Origin: an uncultured bacterium
GTDB taxonomy: Bacteria; Bacillota; Clostridia; TANB77; CAG-508
Assembly: GCA_905215935.1 (NCBI GenBank)
Contig: CAJMRY010000003.1
Span: 186,001-250,000 of the forward strand
DNA: 64,000 bases
Reading direction: 5' to 3'
The notes under the pieces are model-generated. The model had not been told where the DNA came from, ran no database searches, and saw only the letters and a program-made list of their open reading frames with translations. Both the position numbers and the translations under genes were made by a program. Positions 58,228-64,000 of this stretch are shown in pieces; positions within the stretch are counted from its first letter, which is position 1, and every line of letters starts with the position of its first letter.

Positions 58228-58737
58228 TTATCTATATATTTGATCAGTCAATTGTTTCCAATACTGTTGAAGATTATCAGAAACTCTCATAAAGTACTTC
58301 CCCTCTTTATCTGGTTCTGTTCTTCCACCCATACTTAAAACATAGAAATATAAATCATCATTATATTCATATACTGTTACCTCTTTATATGTATCACTAT
58401 AAGCCGCTCTAATACTAATTTCTGTATTTAACATTTTATTAAATTCTTCGCTTTTACTCTCTAATTTTAAATCACATTCTTCTATATGTTTTCTTAAATA
58501 TACTGGATTATATTGTGCTTTTTCATTATAAAGATCTATAAACATTTGCTTTTCAAATTCAAAATCTATATCTACTAGTTCTGTTGAATATCTTGCACTT
58601 TCTCCATATCTATATTCACACACATATCCATCATCTAAATCACTAATTTTTTCTTTTTCTAAAACTATTCCACAGCCAGTCAAAGAAATCATTAAAATTA
58701 AAATTATACTTATAATTATTCCAACATTTTTTTTCAT
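58228..58737 (-). CDS. Lipoprotein of unknown function
   Basis: 169 residues starting MKKNVG, with ATG at 58737 chosen because GAGGTG lies 7 nt upstream. Signal peptide with lipobox LTGC (Cys about 22). The mature part is a small globular domain with several Tyr/Glu repeats and no recognised family. It is probably anchored in the outer face of the membrane. Confidence 0.7.
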   Translation of the reverse strand: MKKNVGIIISIILILMISLTGCGIVLEKEKISDLDDGYVCEYRYGESARYSTELVDIDFEFEKQMFIDLYNEKAQYNPVYLRKHIEECDLKLESKSEEFNKMLNTEISIRAAYSDTYKEVTVYEYNDDLYFYVLSMGGRTEPDKEGKYFMRVSDNLQQYWKQLTDQIYR

Positions 58738-58891
58738 TAACACACCTCTTGTTTTACAATATTATTGCTATTTTTTTATTATTAGGTACTTCAACTATAC
58801 TAAGTTTATTCTTTTGCATATAAAATTCTTTATATGCTTTTTTATAATCAAAAGCCATATTTTAATGCTTCAATCTTTTTTCAATTGTAAT

Positions 58892-59116
58892 CTATTTAAC
58901 ATTATTATAAATTTCAAATCCTAATATTTCTACAACAATTCCCTCATTATAATATTTTCCATTTTCCATTTCTTCTACTAAAGTTAATGAATGAACTTTT
59001 GAAACCTTATATAATAATGCTTTATATTCAACTGTTCCCCCATCTTTTAATTGATACCTAATCGGAAACAACAAAATTAGTAAAATTATAACTACCATTA
59101 TAGCTTTCTTTTTCAT
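58892..59116 (-). CDS. Small single-helix membrane protein
   Basis: 74 residues: one N-terminal helix (5-18), then RYQLKDGGTVEYKALLYKV and a C-terminal EGIVVEILGFEIYNN. This matches a widespread small Firmicutes family of unknown role whose members often end in EIY. RBS GGGAGGT. It is 30 nt after the 59147 gene and probably cotranscribed. Confidence 0.65.
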   Translation of the reverse strand: MKKKAIMVVIILLILLFPIRYQLKDGGTVEYKALLYKVSKVHSLTLVEEMENGKYYNEGIVVEILGFEIYNNVK

Positions 59117-59146
59117 AAATACCTCCCATTTTACAAATTTATATAA

Positions 59147-59344
59147 TTAATTTCCACCAATTGCTATTACATAAATTGTTTTTGAATTTTTATCTAAGTA
59201 TATACTTCTAATTGATGCATTTTCAATACTTTTAGTTTCTATTACTTGAATATTTTTTATACTTTTCCAATAAAATTTTAGGGCTATTTTATTATTTTCT
59301 AAAACTTTACTTATGCTATACTTTATATTTTTTGCATACACCAT
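59147..59344 (-). CDS. Short unknown protein
   Basis: 65 residues of beta-strand-like sequence (FYWKSIKNIQVIETKS) resembling the core of a PH-like domain. The size is short and no N-terminal anchor is seen. It could be a truncated member. It stands between two small membrane protein genes on the same strand. Confidence 0.45.
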   Translation of the reverse strand: MVYAKNIKYSISKVLENNKIALKFYWKSIKNIQVIETKSIENASIRSIYLDKNSKTIYVIAIGGN

Positions 59345-59380
59345 TTTTTGTCTTTATCTATTATCATCCTTTAAAGACAT

Positions 59381-59779
59381 TTACATATTCTTTTTCTCAG
59401 ACTTAATTCGTTTCGCTTGATTTTTCCACTTTGTTATAGGTGCATTTTTCCAAAATCCATAAATGAAAAACACTGCGAATATTCCAAATACAATCCCCAT
59501 AATAATATTAATGAACAACAAAATAATAGTTACAGTTATCATTAATATAGTTACAAATATATATCCTGGTATAACTTTTCTATAATCATCAGTAGTATAC
59601 GTAAAGCCAACCTGTACACCTTTAATGTAACGATTTTTCTTACCTTGTTTACTTACCATATAATATGCATGATTTTTTTGAAAACCATCTTCTGGTGATG
59701 TTTTATATTTTTGATATGAAGTATGTATTGCTCCACTGTCGTCATCCCAATCTATTTTATTATTACCTTGATTTTCCAT
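59381..59779 (-). CDS. Membrane protein of unknown function
   Basis: 132 residues. A polar N-terminal half (SYQKYKTSPEDGFQKNHAYY) is followed by two close hydrophobic helices (about 72-112) and a Lys-rich C-terminal tail. No family recognised. RBS AAAGGAGC. It is first in a run of three small genes. Confidence 0.55.
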   Translation of the reverse strand: MENQGNNKIDWDDDSGAIHTSYQKYKTSPEDGFQKNHAYYMVSKQGKKNRYIKGVQVGFTYTTDDYRKVIPGYIFVTILMITVTIILLFINIIMGIVFGIFAVFFIYGFWKNAPITKWKNQAKRIKSEKKNM

Positions 59780-60159
59780 AATAGCTCCTTTCTTTAAGCA
59801 TAATTATATCATTTTATAACTATTTTTTCTATAACAAACCTAAAAATTAAACATTCTAGTTCTCATAGGAAAATAGTATTGGCCCAAATCTTACTTAAAC
59901 CAATAAGTAAGATTTTCTGAAATTTTTATAATAGCATTTGTTTACTAATATTATAAATATTATATAAATCCTAAGTACCTCCTATAAGTCCCATTATAGA
60001 AAAACCTAATATATGATAAATTATATACAAATACATCAATAAATATTAAGGTACGCTAACTTATGTACATTTTTCACAAACGTATCTCGTTATCTTCACA
60101 AAATAAAAAACAGTAATGTATTTTTTCATGCACTACTGCTTCTTTTTATTATTTATATA
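59780..60159. other. AT-rich intergenic region
   Basis: It contains a 12-bp hairpin (59886-59915, AAATCTTACTTA and its complement) of unclear role and the terminator at 60108-60142. No gene is supported. Confidence 0.5.
60108..60142 (-). terminator. Terminator after the ComEC-like gene
   Basis: On the minus strand CAGTAGTGCATG and the imperfect complement CATTACTG are followed by TTTTTTATTTT. Confidence 0.65.
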
Positions 60160-61077
60160 TTACTCTTGCTCTATTAATATATCCTTTTGCAAATCTGTTC
60201 TATATATAGTCACATTCAACTTCTCTAATCTTTTAATAACTTCATCATGTGGATGTCCATATTTATTTCCTTGTCCTAATTGTATAACAGCAATCTTAGG
60301 TTTTATCTGATTTAAAAATTTTTGTGATGAACTTGTTTGCGAACCATGATGACCAACTTTTATTATATCAGTTTCTGGCCAATCTCTTGCAGATTCATTT
60401 ATCGTTTCCGCATCCCCCATAAATAAATAACTTTTATTATTATATTCCATTCTAATTACTATAGATGTAGAATTCAAATTAGAAGAATCTTCACCTACAG
60501 ACATTACCTCACAGTTTGCATTTCCAACTTGAAATTTATCACCTATTTTTGGAGCTGTAACAGTTAAATTTTTATTGCTTATTGAATCTAAAACGTCTTC
60601 AAAAGTCTTAGTACTTGTTTGAACCTTTGGCATATATATTGTTCCTATATCAAAAGCATCAATTACATCATCTAATCCTCCTATATGATCTTCATGAGGA
60701 TGTGTTCCAATTACATAATCAAGTTTTGAAATTCCTAGTTTTTTTATATTATTTACAATTAATTCTCCATCATCATTATTTCCTGCATCGATAAGCATTG
60801 TTTTATTGTTATTAACTATTAATATACTATCAGCTTGCCCTACATCAAAATAATATACTTTAAGATTATTTGTATCTGTAATTTCTTTAATTACATGTTC
60901 CCCATATGATATAGTTAATCCTTCTAATTGTACTTTTTCTGCATTTTGATTTGTATCTACGTTTCCAAGCATTTTACCTATTTGCTCATTTGTACTTCCT
61001 AAAACTAGAAGTATAATTCCAATAGCAATTGTTAATATAAGTTTTACAATATTATTTTCTTTAACCTTTTTCATCAT
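60160..61077 (-). CDS. ComEC/Rec2-like MBL-fold hydrolase
   Basis: 305 residues. An N-terminal helix (13-30) anchors or exports it. The MBL domain has IGTHPHEDHIGGLDDV, FMGDAE and VGHHGSQTSSS, as in the soluble C-terminal nuclease-like domain of ComEC. Stand-alone proteins of this kind are common beside DUF3006 genes in Clostridia. They may degrade extracellular DNA (inference). It follows the DUF3006 gene by 21 nt. Confidence 0.85.
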   Translation of the reverse strand: MMKKVKENNIVKLILTIAIGIILLVLGSTNEQIGKMLGNVDTNQNAEKVQLEGLTISYGEHVIKEITDTNNLKVYYFDVGQADSILIVNNNKTMLIDAGNNDDGELIVNNIKKLGISKLDYVIGTHPHEDHIGGLDDVIDAFDIGTIYMPKVQTSTKTFEDVLDSISNKNLTVTAPKIGDKFQVGNANCEVMSVGEDSSNLNSTSIVIRMEYNNKSYLFMGDAETINESARDWPETDIIKVGHHGSQTSSSQKFLNQIKPKIAVIQLGQGNKYGHPHDEVIKRLEKLNVTIYRTDLQKDILIEQE

Positions 61078-61098
61078 TTGCCCCCTAAAATATTTATC

Positions 61099-61443
61099 TT
61101 AATTATTCCATAACTTATCCATCTTTTGCTTTATTCTATCTTCAATGTTATTTTGCTCTTCAATATCTATCTCATATTTTCCATTATTCCATTTTAGTAC
61201 TGTTCCTTCTTTTATTCCTTGTGGTAAATCTTGCAAATTTATATCTATCATTTCTTTTGTTTGTCTGTTTTCACAAATAGCATATCCGCCTTCAATTCTA
61301 TCAATAACTAAAATGTCTTGCATTTTTTCTATCCTTTCTGAAAGTTCTTTTAGAAAATTGGATATATTTACTTTATCTAAATTAACTCTTTCGCACTCAT
61401 TTCTAATTTTAAAATGTTCACTTTGGATATTATTAAGTTCCAT
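61099..61443 (-). CDS. DUF3006 protein
   Basis: 114 residues. The DUF3006 core is the last 70 residues (VIDRIEGGYAICEN, LPQGIKEGTVLKW). The N-terminal 45 residues are a helical extension. I chose ATG 61443 with AAGGAGGAC upstream; an ATG six codons earlier (61461) is less well placed. DUF3006 genes almost always neighbour ComEC-like MBL genes, as here; partnership is likely. Confidence 0.8.
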   Translation of the reverse strand: MELNNIQSEHFKIRNECERVNLDKVNISNFLKELSERIEKMQDILVIDRIEGGYAICENRQTKEMIDINLQDLPQGIKEGTVLKWNNGKYEIDIEEQNNIEDRIKQKMDKLWNN

Positions 61444-61676
61444 AAGACAGTCCTCCTTCAATTTTGTAAAACTGCCCCCTAAAATTCAAATAAAGTTCGA
61501 TACCTACATATATCTTAATATTTATTTCTTTAATACTATATCAAAAGACTATATTTATGGCAAGTAATTTTATAATTTTTATTAACTTTTTTGCACCATT
61601 ATTGCTATCTACAATTAACAAAAAATGTTGATACTAACATAACAATATTTATAAAGTACATTTTCATACACATTTC

Positions 61677-62558
61677 CTAAAAATCTGGTACATATTCCTC
61701 TTCATGCTCTCCAAGTTCCTGCATATACCCATTTTTCAAATCTAATGTATATAAAAAAGTTTCTATTTGCTTATATTCCTTTTTATTAATTTTTCTATTT
61801 AATAATAAATCCTCTTTAGCTTTATATGTAGGAAAATATTGCGCCATAATGCTTACATAAATTCTATCTGATAAATTTTCTTTTATCCATTTCAAAATGT
61901 TTTTGGTATTTTGCATATGATTTGGTAATACTAGATGTCTAATTATTACACCTTTTTTAATCATTCCCTCTTCATCAAATATTGGATATCCTACTTGACT
62001 AATCATTTTTTTAATTGCTTTTGTAGTAACCATAAAATATTTATCAACATTTGAATACTTTTTTGCAATATCATCAGAATAGTATTTTAAGTCTGGCATA
62101 TACACATCAATATATCCATTTAACATATTTATAGTTTCTACACTTTCGTATCCATTAGTATTATATAAAATAGGTATATTAAGCCCCTTACCTTTTGCAA
62201 TCTTTATAGCCTCAATTATCTGAACTGCATACATAGTAGGTGTTACTAAATTGATATTGTGTGCACCTTTATTTTGCTGTTCTAACATTATTTTAGCTAA
62301 TTCTTCTATGGAAATTTCAAAACCCTTTCCTTCTTGGCTAATCTCATAATTTTGACAATACATACATGATAGATTACAATTTGAGAAAAATATAGTTCCT
62401 GATCCATTTTTTCCACTAATACATGGCTCTTCATATTGGTGCAGAGAAACTAGTGCTATTTTTATTTTATCAGTACATTTACATCTTCCTATATTTCCAT
62501 TTAATCTATTAACTTTGCACTCATGTGGGCACATCTTACATGATTCTAAAATATCCAT
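61677..62558 (-). CDS. Radical SAM protein (PflA-like activase)
   Basis: A 293-residue radical SAM enzyme. N-terminal Cys cluster CKMCPHECKVNR and IGRCKC precede the cluster motif CNLSCMYCQ (CxxxCxxC, about residues 60-68). The barrel continues with VTPTMYAVQIIEA, YNTNGYES and YMPDLKYYSD. It matches the uncharacterised PflA-like group. The target may be a glycyl-radical enzyme or a memo-type partner. The start follows AGGAGTG at some distance. Confidence 0.85.
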   Translation of the reverse strand: MDILESCKMCPHECKVNRLNGNIGRCKCTDKIKIALVSLHQYEEPCISGKNGSGTIFFSNCNLSCMYCQNYEISQEGKGFEISIEELAKIMLEQQNKGAHNINLVTPTMYAVQIIEAIKIAKGKGLNIPILYNTNGYESVETINMLNGYIDVYMPDLKYYSDDIAKKYSNVDKYFMVTTKAIKKMISQVGYPIFDEEGMIKKGVIIRHLVLPNHMQNTKNILKWIKENLSDRIYVSIMAQYFPTYKAKEDLLLNRKINKKEYKQIETFLYTLDLKNGYMQELGEHEEEYVPDF

Positions 62559-62734
62559 TCTTATTTGTATGATATATAATCATACACTCCTTTCTTTTAT
62601 CATTATTTTTGATTTTATCATCTTTATCTACTTTTTTCAAATAAAAATAAACCCCAAATTATTAAACCTTTTTATTTAATAATCTGAGTTCATTTCAATT
62701 TAGTTTTTTATATATTTAAAAATAAATTTACAAA

Positions 62735-63454
62735 TTATATCTTACACTCCTCCAACTTTTTTCTAATTAATATAATAGGCGTTAATTCCCTTCCTTGTCC
62801 TGCCGGGTTATCTCTAATAATGCCTAACATCTCTTCTTTAGTTAATTCTTCTTCCATCTTAGGCGAATATCCTAATAATTCCTGTCCCAAATCATTTGCA
62901 TCTACAATCATACATGGTATTTTAGTCTTTTTCTCAATTTCTTTACATACTTCATATGGTTCACTTGGATTTTCGATTCCAAATTCTCCATATTCTTCAA
63001 ATACTTTAGAATAGAAACCATCTAATCCTGCCACTTCTTGTCCAACTATTTTATAAAAAACTCCTTTTTTTCCAAAAAGTTTTGCAAAAGCCCCACAAAT
63101 AGATGCATATATTGTTTTTAATAAACCTACCTTTTTTATGCAATATGCCATTTTAAATGTATTATTCACACCTTGTCCTGCTGTAGATTTAGAAGCAAAT
63201 TTAGATAAAAATTTTGCCCAAAATCCTAGCTTTAAATCTTGTTTATATACAACCCTATTTTGACAAATAGCTATCATCTTTTCACTTATGCTAATTTTAT
63301 CTCCTTCTTTATATACAGGTTTAATATATTCATTTATAATATCTATATAATTCTCCTTTAATTCTATAAAATGAGTTTTTATTGCATAACGAAAATATGT
63401 ATCTTCTCCAACATTAATTTCTAAATTCTTTTTATCATTAGCTTTTAATTCCAT
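62735..63454 (-). CDS. Coenzyme F420:L-glutamate ligase-like protein
   Basis: 239 residues matching the F420-0:gamma-glutamyl ligase (CofE) fold: ISEKMIAICQNRVVY, IVGQEVAGLDGFYSK, CMIVDANDLGQELLG and the final AGQGRELTPIILIRK. Many Firmicutes without F420 keep this protein, so its substrate there is unknown and may be another gamma-glutamyl acceptor. RBS AAAGGATT. Single gene. Confidence 0.82.
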   Translation of the reverse strand: MELKANDKKNLEINVGEDTYFRYAIKTHFIELKENYIDIINEYIKPVYKEGDKISISEKMIAICQNRVVYKQDLKLGFWAKFLSKFASKSTAGQGVNNTFKMAYCIKKVGLLKTIYASICGAFAKLFGKKGVFYKIVGQEVAGLDGFYSKVFEEYGEFGIENPSEPYEVCKEIEKKTKIPCMIVDANDLGQELLGYSPKMEEELTKEEMLGIIRDNPAGQGRELTPIILIRKKLEECKI

Positions 63455-63963
63455 TTTTAATCCTTTCCTCTTCTTATGTATAAATAAATTATATCATCTT
63501 TACTACATATTTGAGCTATTTATTCCATTTTTTAGTAAAAATCGTATTCCATTATTTTACATTTTTTTATTATTTATTTATATATTTTTCAAATATAAAT
63601 ATTTTTCTAAAAAAATAGATAATATAAAACCTAAAATTTAAATTCAAACAATAATATTACTAAATCACTCTAACTAAATTTTATAATACATTTCATACCT
63701 TCCTTAACAGTATATACTAGACTAACAAATGGTAATATATTTACAAATTTTGTTTTTACATTTTCACAAAAAGATGATATAATTATCCCTTGAGAAGAGA
63801 ATTTATACTGCTTACGTTTTTAATTACTTAAGAGTTTTAATATATGCTTAAAAATTAATTAAATATATACAGTATTTAATTCTATTTATGCTATTTTACA
63901 AAATCCCATAAAGTAAAATGCATAAACTAATTTTAAACTATTTATTAAAAATTGGAGGATTAC
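63455..63963. other. AT-rich intergenic region
   Basis: About 510 nt with no gene, RNA or strong hairpin that I can support. It should hold divergent promoters for the F420-ligase-like gene and the gene entering at 63964. Confidence 0.5.
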
Positions 63964-64000
63964 ATGTTTTTTAAATCAACTTTCCGTGTAGGACTAAATC
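63964..64000 (+). CDS. Start of a gene cut by the right edge
   Basis: ATG at 63964 with TTGGAGGA upstream; the first residues are MFFKSTFRVGLN. Too short to identify. Confidence 0.5.
   Translation, partial: MFFKSTFRVGLN

Overview
The window is AT-rich DNA from a Gram-positive, spore-forming anaerobe of the Clostridia type. The evidence is SpoIIP, butyrate kinase, the clostridial recJ-relA-MBL-hisS order, DUF4912/GH57/GT4 glucan genes, YlbF, DUF3006 beside a ComEC-like hydrolase, and almost exclusive use of AGA for arginine. The genus cannot be fixed from the sequence alone.

The main result is a candidate quadruplet-decoding system. Nine full-length, mostly housekeeping genes are each interrupted by apparent +1 frameshifts, 15 in total: U32 protein (3), DUF2207 protein (4), an alpha/beta hydrolase (1), glucose-6-phosphate isomerase (1), a glyoxalase II-like hydrolase (1), RelA (1), a GT4 glycogen-synthase-like enzyme (2), a condensation-fold protein (1) and an ABC permease (1). 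At every break the zero-frame codon is CGG. Skipping its C and reading GGA (11 sites) or GGT (4 sites) as glycine restores a full-length protein, often at an invariant glycine. By my reading, in-frame CGG occurs nowhere else in the window except in one foreign-looking patatin gene. Just after two ordinary tRNA-Gly(UCC) genes (16966-17158) lies a third, divergent tRNA-Gly (17238-17311). Its anticodon loop reads CUUCCGA(C), so a four-base anticodon UCCG is exactly complementary to CGGA. I propose that this tRNA reads CGGN as one glycine.

Layout. 1-2050: secreted glucosaminidase with SH3 domains (partial) and a Cys/Gly-rich mini-protein. 2180-8644: U32, DUF2207, a Cys-rich protein and a ROK kinase. 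8767-16603: HTH-SDR fusion, MBL hydrolase, small P-loop kinases, Nudix, hydrolase, 2-hydroxyacid dehydrogenase and RusA. 16914-17311: tRNA-Gly cluster. 17312-23700: accessory DNA with a serine-recombinase remnant, TnpV, DinD and a degenerate copy of the sequence that flanks the third tRNA-Gly. 23980-32641: IMPase-hydrolase fusion, hydrolase, S51 peptidase, ABC exporter, MATE-like protein, butyrate kinase and patatin. 32769-41699: pgi, spoIIP, hisS, MBL, relA and recJ. 41918-46622: metallophosphoesterase, aldo/keto reductase, CYTH, metallopeptidase and YlbF. 46766-51781: glucan synthesis and coaD. 51952-56858: B3/B4 protein, condensation-type operon and ABC exporter. 57049-57131: tRNA-Leu. 57603-63454: small membrane proteins, ComEC-like/DUF3006 pair, radical SAM enzyme and F420-ligase-like protein.

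GC-rich REP-like repeats (core CCAAAATGCCCCGTCCC) occur at three places around hisS, ylbF and the GT4 gene. I saw no CRISPR array, rRNA or intact insertion sequence.
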